This document shows positions 14,702 to 21,294 of a stretch of 21,294 nt of DNA, one piece after another. The notes under the pieces are model-generated. The model made no database searches, had not been told where the DNA came from, and worked only from the letters and a program-made list of their open reading frames with translations. This DNA comes from Desnuesiella massiliensis (GTDB lineage: Bacteria > Bacillota > Clostridia > Clostridiales > Clostridiaceae): NCBI RefSeq assembly GCF_001403615.1, contig NZ_LN879449.1, positions 1 through 21,294 of the forward strand, in the 5' to 3' direction. Positions within the stretch are counted from its first letter, which is position 1, and every line of letters starts with the position of its first letter. The position numbers and the translations under genes are program-made.

Positions 14702-14857
14702 CTATGAATTATTATCCTTTGAATGGGTATAGATAACCGCTGCACCTATGGCTGCTGCCAAAGTAATACCTATACTGATTCCAATAATTATACTTCTTTT
14801 ACTTATTAAGCTTAAATCTTTTTTTCTAGCAGGGATAATTATAGCTTCATCCTTCAT
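14702..14857 (-). CDS. Small single-pass membrane protein of unknown function (51 aa)
   Basis: A 51-residue ORF: a charged N-terminus (MKDEAIIIPARKKDLSLISK), one hydrophobic helix (about residues 22-43, IIIGISIGITLAAAIGAAVI) and a polar tail ending SKDNNS. GGGGAGTGG lies just upstream of the ATG, and a terminator follows 22 bp after the stop, so it is likely a real gene. It probably sits in the cytoplasmic membrane with the N-terminus inside by the positive-inside rule. No family is recognised, and no link to the neighbouring chemotaxis gene can be shown beyond shared strand. Confidence 0.8.
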   Translation of the reverse strand: MKDEAIIIPARKKDLSLISKRSIIIGISIGITLAAAIGAAVIYTHSKDNNS

Positions 14858-15003
14858 AGAACCACTCCCCTCATTAAATTATATGAGTATTTTGACTATT
14901 ATATTAATTTTATCATAATATGTAAGAAAAGACAATTTATCATAGTTTTTTGGTGTGAAAATCAAGTTATAGCACTTTCAATAAATCCTATATAAAAATT
15001 CCT

Positions 15004-15033
15004 TTGACATTGCAAAGCATTATAAATTAAAAT
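15004..15033 (+). promoter_or_regulatory. SigA-type promoter of the ABC-F gene
   Basis: TTGACA at 15004-15009, an 18-bp spacer and TAAAAT at 15028-15033, 44 bp before the start codon. Confidence 0.55.
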
Positions 15034-15076
15034 ATCAATGTATATGTAAAAGTCTATAAAATTGAGGGAGAGAACG

Positions 15077-16633
15077 ATGAGTATATTAACAGTTAAAAAT
15101 TTAAACCATGGATTTGGAGATAGAGCTATATTAGAAGATGTATCCTTTAGACTATTAAAGGGGGAGCATGTAGGATTTATAGGCGCTAATGGTGAAGGTA
15201 AATCTACCTTTATGAATATAATTACTAATAACCTTATGCCAGATGAAGGAGAAGTTATTTGGGCAAACAATGTGAGAGTTGGATATATGGATCAGCATGG
15301 CTCTCTAACTAAAGGTATGAGTATAAGAGACGTTTTAAGAGGAGCTTTTCAATATCTATTTGATCTTGAAACAGAAATGAATTCTCTTTATGGAGGCATG
15401 GGGGAAATGTCTGAGGAAGAGATGACTAAAGCCCTTGAAAGAACTGCTGTAATTCAAGATATGTTAGATAACAATGGCTTTTATGTTATTGATGCAAAGG
15501 TAGAAGAGGTAGCTAAGGGGTTAGGACTTTTAGATTTAGGACTAGATAAAGATGTTTCTGATTTATCTGGGGGACAAAGAACTAAGATACTTTTAGGAAA
15601 GCTATTACTTCAAAACCCAGATATATTACTTTTAGACGAGCCTACTAACTATTTAGATGAGGAGCATATAGAATGGTTAAAGAGATATCTTCAAAAATAT
15701 GAAAATGCCTTCATATTAATATCTCATGATATACCTTTCTTAAATAGTGTAATTAATTTAATATATCATATTGAAAATAGAAGGCTTACAAGATACGTAG
15801 GAGATTACAACGAGTTCCAAAGACTTTATGAGCTAAAAAAAGCTCAAATGGAGCTAGCTTATGAAAGACAGCAAAAGGAAATAGCTAACCTAGAAGATTT
15901 TATTGCTAGAAATAAAGCTAATGTGGCTACGGTAGGTATGGCAAGATCTAGACAAAAGAAACTTGAAAAAATAGACAGAATAGAACTTGCTCCGGAGAAA
16001 CCAAAGCCAGAGTTTAATTTCAAACAAGCAAGAGCTTCTGGAAAGGTCATTTTTGAAACAAAAGATTTAGTTATAGGCTATAATGAACCATTAACTAAAC
16101 CGCTGAATCTTTATATGGAAAGAGGACAAAGGATTGCTCTTGTAGGAGCTAATGGTCTTGGAAAATCTACATTATTAAAGAGTTTATTAGGATTAATACA
16201 GCCTTTTTCAGGAGAAATACAAATAGGTGAATACCAATATACTGGGTATTTTGAACAAGAAATAAAGGAAGCTAATTATAGTACCTGTATTGAAGAGGTT
16301 TGGAAGGACTTCCCTTCCTTTACACAGTACCAGGTAAGAGCAGCCCTTGCAAAATGCGGATTAACTACTAAACACATAGAAAGTAAAATAGCGGTTTTAA
16401 GTGGAGGGGAACAAGCTAAGGTTAGACTTTGTAAGATATTAAACAAGGAAACAAATATACTTATCCTAGACGAGCCTACAAACCACTTAGACGTAGATGC
16501 CAAGGAGGAATTAAAAAGGGCATTAAGAGAATTTAAAGGAAGCATTCTCCTAGTATGTCACGAACCAGAATTCTATAGAGATGTAGTTACGGATATATGG
16601 AATTGTGAAGAGTGGACATTGAAAACCATATAG
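15077..16633 (+). CDS. yfmM: ABC-F family ATPase, YfmM-like
   Basis: A cytoplasmic twin-ATPase of the ABC-F group (518 aa) without membrane domains. Family members bind the ribosome E-site region and relieve stalled or inhibited translation. Domain 1 has Walker A GANGEGKST, signature LSGGQRTK and Walker B ILLLDEPTNYLD. Domain 2 has GANGLGKST, LSGGEQAK and ILILDEPTNHLD, each followed by the switch His (ISHD, VCHE). The linker between the two domains (about 235-310) is highly charged. The N-terminus and total length resemble Bacillus subtilis YfmM rather than an antibiotic-resistance ABC-F, so a housekeeping stall-rescue role is more likely than drug resistance. ATG 15077 is chosen over TTG 15062, which lies at the GAGGGAGAG ribosome binding site. 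Confidence 0.92.
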   Translation: MSILTVKNLNHGFGDRAILEDVSFRLLKGEHVGFIGANGEGKSTFMNIITNNLMPDEGEVIWANNVRVGYMDQHGSLTKGMSIRDVLRGAFQYLFDLETEMNSLYGGMGEMSEEEMTKALERTAVIQDMLDNNGFYVIDAKVEEVAKGLGLLDLGLDKDVSDLSGGQRTKILLGKLLLQNPDILLLDEPTNYLDEEHIEWLKRYLQKYENAFILISHDIPFLNSVINLIYHIENRRLTRYVGDYNEFQRLYELKKAQMELAYERQQKEIANLEDFIARNKANVATVGMARSRQKKLEKIDRIELAPEKPKPEFNFKQARASGKVIFETKDLVIGYNEPLTKPLNLYMERGQRIALVGANGLGKSTLLKSLLGLIQPFSGEIQIGEYQYTGYFEQEIKEANYSTCIEEVWKDFPSFTQYQVRAALAKCGLTTKHIESKIAVLSGGEQAKVRLCKILNKETNILILDEPTNHLDVDAKEELKRALREFKGSILLVCHEPEFYRDVVTDIWNCEEWTLKTI

Positions 16634-16715
16634 TAGGTCCTATTATAAAGATGCAATTTAAATTTAATACCACGGAATTTATAATGTAATGAAATATAAT
16701 GAGTGATGATATTAA

Positions 16716-16754
16716 AGTAGCAATACTATTAAGAAGTATTGCTACTGTTTTTTT
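16716..16754 (+). terminator. Terminator after the ABC-F gene
   Basis: A perfect 12-bp stem AGTAGCAATACT/AGTATTGCTACT (16716-16727 with 16735-16746), then G and T7. Confidence 0.92.
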
Positions 16755-16804
16755 GATATTACTACGAGTCTAGATGGGTTCATTTTTATAATTTTAAAAG
16801 TATA

Positions 16805-16833
16805 TTGACAATAGTTTGATATCAAACTATTTT
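16805..16833 (+). promoter_or_regulatory. Promoter with a 22-bp perfect palindromic operator
   Basis: A consensus TTGACA (16805-16810), 17-bp spacer and TATTTT (16828-16833). The spacer is filled by a perfect palindrome at 16810-16831, half-site AATAGTTTGAT, centred on the spacer. The core AGTTTGA/TCAAACT resembles operators of MarR-family repressors such as FabT. Bound protein would block RNA polymerase. No MarR-type gene is in the window. Confidence 0.75.
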
Positions 16834-16856
16834 GCATTATAAGAGAGGAATTAGTT

Positions 16857-17681
16857 ATGGAAGATTACGCTAAAACATTGCCTAAGCATATTGAAAAATA
16901 TATTGGAGAAAATGATTTATTTTTAGAGATATTCGAAGGAGAAGGCCGTTTTGAAGCAACCGAAAGAAGACCACCTCTGCTTTTTGTGCATGGTGCCTAC
17001 ACTGGAAGTTGGATGTGGAGCAAATATATTCCCCATTTCGTGAATAAGGGCTTCACATGCTATGTAATGAATTTGAGAAGTCATTACAAAAGCAGAGTAA
17101 TGGATATGACCAGAATATCTTTCGAAGATTATCTTGACGACATTAAGGTGATTATTGCGGAGTGCTGTGAACCTCCTATTGTCATAGGGTTCAGCATGGG
17201 CGGAATACTATGCCAAAAGATAGCTGAAAAAGTTAAACTTGCAGGGTTAGTTCTGGTAGATACATCCATAAGTAAGGAAGTAAATAAGATAGTTCCATAC
17301 AAAGACGTGGAAGAAAACTCGTTAGGAATCATAATAGCTGCTCCATCCCGTGAAGAGAAGTCAAGTATAGATGAGACAGCAGATGACATTAATTTTCAGA
17401 AAAAGTATCTTTCAATGGAATCATCAAAGGCAATGGGAGCGATTTCTTGCTGGTTTAAAGGAAATGTTGGTATTTCTATAGATAGCAGTTTGATTACATG
17501 TCCATGTCTGGTTATTAAGGCTGTAAACAATGATGATAGTGACAGAAGAGGCAGGGCAACAGCAGAACACCTCAATGCTGAGTACATGGGATTATGGGCA
17601 ACAACTCATACCGGTCTCCTTGTGGGACAGAGATATTTAGAGGTAGTAGAAAGAATACTAGAATGGTTAAGTAGGTTTTAA
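16857..17681 (+). CDS. Alpha/beta hydrolase
   Basis: A soluble alpha/beta-hydrolase-fold protein (274 aa). The oxyanion-hole motif is FVHGAYTG (His45-Gly46) and the nucleophile elbow is GFSMGG with Ser113. The acid is probably in the NNDDSD segment (about 220-225) and the base is His of TTHTG near 255. The cap region between about 140 and 205 is acidic. The substrate is unknown; an esterase, lipase or thioesterase role is possible. AGAGAGGA precedes ATG 16857, and the leader would be only about 17 nt from the palindrome-containing promoter. That suggests induction by a small molecule sensed by a MarR-type repressor, which is inference. It is a single gene. Confidence 0.88.
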   Translation: MEDYAKTLPKHIEKYIGENDLFLEIFEGEGRFEATERRPPLLFVHGAYTGSWMWSKYIPHFVNKGFTCYVMNLRSHYKSRVMDMTRISFEDYLDDIKVIIAECCEPPIVIGFSMGGILCQKIAEKVKLAGLVLVDTSISKEVNKIVPYKDVEENSLGIIIAAPSREEKSSIDETADDINFQKKYLSMESSKAMGAISCWFKGNVGISIDSSLITCPCLVIKAVNNDDSDRRGRATAEHLNAEYMGLWATTHTGLLVGQRYLEVVERILEWLSRF

Positions 17682-17709
17682 AGAGATTATAGTGTTTTAA
17701 AAAAATAAT

Positions 17710-17839
17710 AACTATGAAAGCTTGAGAAAGGTATACATTGTACCTGTTACGCGGAACCGTATTATAAATAACGGTGTACCTTTTAGAATAAAATATACTG
17801 AACCATTCCATAAGTAACGCAGAAATTTTTGTCATAGTT
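17710..17839. other. Folded intergenic segment
   Basis: Outer arms AACTATGA/TCATAGTT (17710-17717 with 17832-17839) enclose AAAGGTATAC pairing with GTGTACCTTT (17727-17736 with 17774-17783, one mismatch). GGTA can alternatively pair with the nearer TACC at about 17741-17744. It may be a decayed mobile palindrome or an mRNA 3' structure. No gene is seen between 17682 and 18013. Confidence 0.3.
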
Positions 17840-17867
17840 GGAGTTATAAATATTATTTTAGTATTCA

Positions 17868-17911
17868 AAACTCTTACCCTAAAAATATGGGTAGGAGTTC
17901 TTTTATTTTTT
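17868..17911 (+). terminator. Terminator between the hydrolase and WYL genes
   Basis: AACTCTTACCC (17869-17879) pairs with GGGTAGGAGTT (17889-17899) with one G-T pair, followed by CTTTTATTTTTT. Confidence 0.85.
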
Positions 17912-18013
17912 AAAGGGGATAATTAATGATAAAAAAATTAGTTATTTGAGATAATAAGAAAAATATGGTTAATTGTTATAATTTTATAGGATATAATATT
18001 ATTGGTGATGTAT

Positions 18014-18925
18014 ATGAAAATAGACCGATTATTGGAAATAGTAATTATTTTACTTAATAAAGGAACTATTACTGCAAAAGAGCTTGCAGATAGATTTGCT
18101 GTCTCTACAAGGACCATATACAGAGATGTTGATGTACTTTCCGCTGCAGGAGTGCCTGTCTTTACCAATAAGGGTAATGGGGGAGGTATATCTCTTTTAG
18201 AAAATTATTCCTTAAATAAAGCCCTTATATCAGAGCAGGAAAGCGAAGGTCTTATATTCGCACTTAAAACATTACAAGCAACTCAATATCCAGAAATCGA
18301 TAAGATACTAGATAAAGTTGGAGCTATGTTTAAGCGTTCTAACTCAGCTGATTGGGTATATATTGACTTCTCACCATGGGGCAGCAACCCTAATGAATAT
18401 AATAAGTTTATTGATATTAAAAAGGCAATTCTTGAATGCAAAGTCATAATATTCGATTATGTGAATTCAGAGGGAAAGAAAAGTAGAAGAAGTATTGAGC
18501 CTATGAGACTTATTTTTAAGGGACAAGCGTGGTACTTATGGGGTTATTGCAGGGCTCGCCAGGATTATCGTACATTTCGTATTTCCAGAATTAAAAATGT
18601 GGATCTAACAAATGATTTATTTGAAAGAAAAAAGCTTGAAGTTATAAGAAATGTTGAATGTAATGAAAATCCAAAAACAATGATAGCTTTAAAGCTTAAG
18701 TTTTATCCAGAGGCGTTATATAGGCTTTATGATGATTTTGACTATGAAGCTGTAATTAAAAATGATGATGGAAGCTATAACGTAACAGCAATTTTTCCTG
18801 AGGATGAATGGGTATACGGATATATCATGTCTTTCGGCTATTATGTAGAGGTTTTGGAACCAGAGCATATACGCAAAATAATTGAGGATAAGGCGAAAAA
18901 GCTTTTAAAATTTTATGATAAATAA
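18014..18925 (+). CDS. YafY/PafC-type HTH-WYL transcriptional regulator
   Basis: A cytoplasmic DNA-binding regulator of 303 aa. The N-terminal winged helix (about 1-60) contains ITAKELADRFAVSTRTIYRDV, typical of the DeoR-like HTH_11 class. The WYL ligand-sensing domain (about 130-230) has WYL at 173-175 (GQAWYLWGYC) and the basic RTFRISRI segment that binds nucleic acid or nucleotide ligands in relatives. A C-terminal extension (WCX) ends the protein. ATG 18014 is chosen because GGTGA lies 5 nt upstream; TTG 18002, GTG and ATG codons further upstream overlap that site. A TATAAT lies at 17992-17997. WYL regulators often respond to DNA damage, and an Fpg-like gene follows after 90 bp; co-regulation is inference. 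Confidence 0.93.
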   Translation: MKIDRLLEIVIILLNKGTITAKELADRFAVSTRTIYRDVDVLSAAGVPVFTNKGNGGGISLLENYSLNKALISEQESEGLIFALKTLQATQYPEIDKILDKVGAMFKRSNSADWVYIDFSPWGSNPNEYNKFIDIKKAILECKVIIFDYVNSEGKKSRRSIEPMRLIFKGQAWYLWGYCRARQDYRTFRISRIKNVDLTNDLFERKKLEVIRNVECNENPKTMIALKLKFYPEALYRLYDDFDYEAVIKNDDGSYNVTAIFPEDEWVYGYIMSFGYYVEVLEPEHIRKIIEDKAKKLLKFYDK

Positions 18926-19015
18926 ATTCGAATATGACATACAGTAGTCTTATTTAATGGAATATTATCTTTATAAGAAACTGAGGGTATTAGAAAATAA
19001 AGGGAGGAATTTAAG

Positions 19016-19843
19016 ATGATAGAAGTACCTGAATCTTATGTGTTAGTAAAACAAATTAATCAGGTGTTGAAGGGAAAGGTTATTAAGCACGCTGAGGCGA
19101 ATCACTCTCCTCACGCTTTTGCATGGTATACAGGAAATATTGATGAATATCAAGAGAAGCTATTTGGTAAAACCATTACCTCTGCCGATGTACATGGCGG
19201 AACCGTGAGAATAAGAGCAGAGGATGTGGTAATGATTATTTCTACTCCTATCAGATTCCATAGAGAAAGTGAAAAACTCCCCCAAAAGCACCAACTCTAT
19301 ATTCAGTTTGAGGACTCTACTTCAATTACCTGTGCGGTACAGATGTGGGGATGCATGTTTTGTTTTAATGAAAATGACCCAGAGGGAATACCCCAAAACT
19401 ATGTTATTAATAATAATAATCCATCTCCTCTGGAAGATATGTTTGATGAGGAGTATTTTAAGACTTTGCTTAAAAAAGAGAAGCTTTCTTCGCTATCAGC
19501 AAAAGCTTTTCTTACAACAGAGCAGCGCATAACAGGACTCGCTAACGGCTCCGCACAAGACATACTTTGGAATGCAAAAATTCATCCTAAACGTAAAATG
19601 TCAACCTTATCTGAAGATGAGCTAAAAGAAATGTACAAGTCTTTAAAAAGTGTTGTCACGGACATGATGGTACAAGGTGGGAGAGATACAGAACGAGATT
19701 TGTTTGGTAATCCTGGAGGATATAAGACGGTTTTGAGCAAAAAGACAGTTGGTAAGCCATGTCCTATTTGTAATACTATAATTAGAAAAGAAGCATATCT
19801 TGGAGGAAGCATATATTATTGTCCAAGCTGCCAAAAGTTATAG
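19016..19843 (+). CDS. Divergent Fpg/Nei family DNA glycosylase homologue
   Basis: A 275-aa protein related to formamidopyrimidine-DNA glycosylase/endonuclease VIII. The helix-two-turn-helix region is recognisable in TTEQRITGLANGSAQDILWNAKIHPKR (about 165-195) and the C-terminal zinc finger has C249-x2-C252 and C269-x2-C272 (YYCPSCQ). Active-site residues are altered: the N-terminus reads MIEVPE instead of MPELPE, so the catalytic Pro2 is Ile while Glu3 remains. The zinc-finger Arg (GRxTyyC) is replaced, reading LGGSIYYC. It is either a glycosylase with another nucleophile or a DNA-binding relative without lyase activity. AGGGAGGAA precedes the ATG. It follows a WYL regulator on the same strand, possibly in one unit. 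Confidence 0.85.
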   Translation: MIEVPESYVLVKQINQVLKGKVIKHAEANHSPHAFAWYTGNIDEYQEKLFGKTITSADVHGGTVRIRAEDVVMIISTPIRFHRESEKLPQKHQLYIQFEDSTSITCAVQMWGCMFCFNENDPEGIPQNYVINNNNPSPLEDMFDEEYFKTLLKKEKLSSLSAKAFLTTEQRITGLANGSAQDILWNAKIHPKRKMSTLSEDELKEMYKSLKSVVTDMMVQGGRDTERDLFGNPGGYKTVLSKKTVGKPCPICNTIIRKEAYLGGSIYYCPSCQKL

Positions 19844-19990
19844 GTTTAAATTAAATAGTATGATACCTATGAAAATATTCATTATAGAAGCAATCTGACA
19901 AATTTATATAACAATATTCAAGTGATAAAATTAAGATTTAATTCCAAGTGAGGCATATATTAATAATTTTAAAGTTAGGGGGAAAACAAC

Positions 19991-20734
19991 ATGTCAGAAT
20001 CAATTGATTACAATGATTCTATTATTATGGATACTTTTAAAAATGAAGTTTGCGAAAAACTAGGAAAAGAGTCTTGGAACTATCTTACATCAGGTATTGG
20101 TACTCCAGATATTCATAATGAAGCAAAGTGTGGGTGCAGTACTATGAGACAATTCATGAAAAGGTTTGACGATATGACTGATAATGCTGTAGCAAAAGAT
20201 ATTTTAACTCATGTAAGACATGGGCTTCAGCATTCTCAGTTCGCATTCGCAAAAGAAAAGTTTGTTAAATACAACAATATTGATGATTTCATAGAAGCGT
20301 GTCTTGATGAAGAAATTAAAACTTTTACTAAGCTAAGAGATACAGACGAATCTTTTTACGGTCAAGTAATAAATGACGAAGTTCTTGAATTCCTTTTAAA
20401 TGAGCCTGGTATATTAACTGCTATACGAAAAGGGTCAGAGCTACACATAACTGCATTTCCTAGCAATATGGTGGAATATTTAAAAGAAACAGATGAACGT
20501 AAAAAACGTTATCATGCGTGCCATTGCCCATTTGCAAAGGAATCTATTTTGCACGAAAAGGGAGAGGTATCTAAAACGCTATGTTATTGCAGCTTAGGAC
20601 ATATAAAGATAATGTGGGAAACAATATTTGATATGGAGCTTGACGGAGATGTTGTGGAATCAGCTTTAAATGGAAATCTATTATGTAAGTATGTTGTTTA
20701 TCTTCCAAAAGAAATTATGGACAAATATGTATAA
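19991..20734 (+). CDS. Cysteine-rich protein of unknown function with three C-x-C motifs
   Basis: A 247-aa soluble, acidic protein. It carries C47-G-C49, C177-H-C179-P and C198-Y-C200, plus Cys232 near the C-terminus; these spacings suggest a metal or redox site. The C-terminal pattern, CPFAKE, then C-x-C-SLGH, then NGNLLCKYVVYLP, loosely recalls the V4R/L-2-amino-thiazoline-carboxylate hydrolase type of domain, but I cannot confirm this. There is no signal peptide or membrane helix. AGGGGG about 8 nt before ATG 19991 supports the start. A 147-bp gap separates it from the Fpg-like gene, so it may have its own promoter. The function is unknown. Confidence 0.8.
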   Translation: MSESIDYNDSIIMDTFKNEVCEKLGKESWNYLTSGIGTPDIHNEAKCGCSTMRQFMKRFDDMTDNAVAKDILTHVRHGLQHSQFAFAKEKFVKYNNIDDFIEACLDEEIKTFTKLRDTDESFYGQVINDEVLEFLLNEPGILTAIRKGSELHITAFPSNMVEYLKETDERKKRYHACHCPFAKESILHEKGEVSKTLCYCSLGHIKIMWETIFDMELDGDVVESALNGNLLCKYVVYLPKEIMDKYV

Positions 20735-20739
20735 CTATT

Positions 20740-20947
20740 GTGGATTCCTTTGGTGGAAGCAAACTGTACTATAAATATGATAAGCTCGGGTGTTTCATCA
20801 AAAAGCCACAGATAAGAAAATTTGCATTTTATGGAGTTTTTATGTGGGTTCAGAGCAAATAGGAACTTTCATACTGCAATTATGATACTAAATAATATTA
20901 TTGAGAGTGGTAAAATAAACTACGTAGTAGATTCAGATATATCGTAA
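20740..20947 (+). pseudogene. Possible remnants of a small gene beside the insertion sequence
   Basis: Two short overlapping reading frames look protein-like: 20740-20862 (DSFGGSKLYYKYDKLGCFIK and on) and 20831-20947 in another frame (FRANRNFHTAIMILNNIIES and on, ending just before the insertion sequence boundary). Neither has a ribosome binding site. They could be one frameshifted gene fragment or chance. No family is recognised. Confidence 0.2.
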
Positions 20948-20960
20948 TATTTATTAATTG

Positions 20961-21009
20961 GGAGTGTTGCAAAACTACTCTAAGCAGTAGTTTGCTTCAC
21001 TCCTTTTTT
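20961..21009 (+). terminator. Strong hairpin with T-tract at the likely insertion sequence edge
   Basis: GGAGTG (20961-20966) pairs with CACTCC (20998-21003), and GCAAAACTACT with AGTAGTTTGC inside it, followed by T7. It may terminate transcription entering the IS1182-type element. The GAGTGTTGCAAAAC start also suits a terminal inverted repeat of that element, but the other end is outside the window. Confidence 0.65.
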
Positions 21010-21129
21010 GTCTTTGAATAAGAATGGATCATGAAAACATGGACATTGGCCCAGGCTTTTTATGGGTTCTTGATTTTTTAGACGCACTTAAATAAGCCTA
21101 ACACATTTTCGAGAAATTTTGTCTTACTC

Positions 21130-21294
21130 TTAGGCTATTTTTACTTCATGAAGATGTTTTTTGCACCTATCATTTTGTATTTTTGAATGCAATTTATTTA
21201 TATTGAAACCAAAACAAAGAAGAAGGAACTCATTCTTAACACTATTTTTGCCACGTGTTAAGAAACGATTGAATTGGTAGTCATTTTTTAGTAC
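21130..21294 (-). CDS. IS1182-type transposase, C-terminal fragment (continues beyond the window)
   Basis: An open frame enters from the right edge and gives 54 residues: DYQFNRFLTRGKNSVKNEFL, then LLCFGFNINKLHSKIQN, ending HEVKIA and TAA. The R-G-x-x-x-V-x-x-E-x-x-L-x-x-x-x-F-N-x-x-K-L-H pattern is the typical C-terminus of IS1182-family DDE transposases. The catalytic core and start are outside the window, so integrity cannot be judged. The gap 21010-21129 holds the non-coding 3' part of the element. Confidence 0.8.
   Translation of the reverse strand, partial: VLKNDYQFNRFLTRGKNSVKNEFLLLCFGFNINKLHSKIQNDRCKKHLHEVKIA

Noticed and set aside
15077..16633. ABC-F protein as an antibiotic-resistance determinant
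   Set aside because: The N-terminus and length resemble housekeeping YfmM, there is no attenuator leader peptide, and nothing nearby suggests a resistance island.
17572..17868. Minus-strand 98-aa frame across the hydrolase 3' end
   Set aside because: It overlaps a clear coding region and a folded intergenic segment; no ribosome binding site or motif is seen.
19269..19532. Second + frame inside the Fpg-like gene
   Set aside because: It is an out-of-frame shadow; the glycosylase frame has the zinc finger and helix-two-turn-helix motifs.

Overview
The window looks like a chromosomal segment of a low-GC, spore-forming anaerobic Firmicute, most likely Clostridium in the broad C. botulinum/C. sporogenes sense. 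The reasons are the very AT-rich DNA, strong AGGAGG-type ribosome binding sites, TTG starts, a rubrerythrin, an H-type small acid-soluble spore protein, a YfmM-type ABC-F protein and many short intergenic palindromes. I assign no species.

Layout. The left edge is the end of an rRNA operon (5S rRNA, then tRNA-Asn and a terminator). It is followed by an NSS-family transporter, an EF-G-like GTPase (a second, non-canonical EF-G paralogue) and a convergent rubrerythrin gene. A small unknown gene faces away from rubrerythrin. Next comes a two-gene unit of ROK glucokinase and histidine phosphatase. A cluster of three tiny hydrophilic genes (two + and one -) precedes cinA. After cinA lies a repeat-rich gap, a minus-strand sspH-like spore protein gene, a CPBP membrane protease, a second repeat-rich gap and a MATE efflux protein. 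That gene appears to begin at an AUA codon. A convergent methyl-accepting chemotaxis protein, a 51-residue membrane protein and an ABC-F ATPase follow. The right third looks more accessory: an alpha/beta hydrolase behind a promoter carrying a perfect 22-bp operator-like palindrome, a WYL-type regulator, an Fpg/Nei-like protein lacking the N-terminal proline, and a protein with three C-x-C motifs. The window ends in the C-terminus of an IS1182-type transposase on the minus strand.

Most genes are single units closed by clear intrinsic terminators. Real operons are few: glcK with the phosphatase gene, and the two small + genes before cinA. No phage, CRISPR array or classical defence island is visible.

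The most distinctive feature is the intergenic DNA. Four repeat types can be seen: a roughly 97-bp palindromic element (two good copies and one decayed copy), a family carrying the motif ATTGTGCATTGTG (three copies), a 135-bp palindromic element that appears inserted inside one member of that family, and a tandem pair of GGGACGTTTCC hairpins. Protein-level oddities are substituted sodium-site residues in the transporter, a Tyr in place of the catalytic His in the EF-G-like GTPase, and the missing catalytic proline of the glycosylase homologue. I see no convincing new multi-gene system. The best candidates for something undescribed are the small-protein cluster and the loose regulator/Fpg-like/C-x-C group at the right end.
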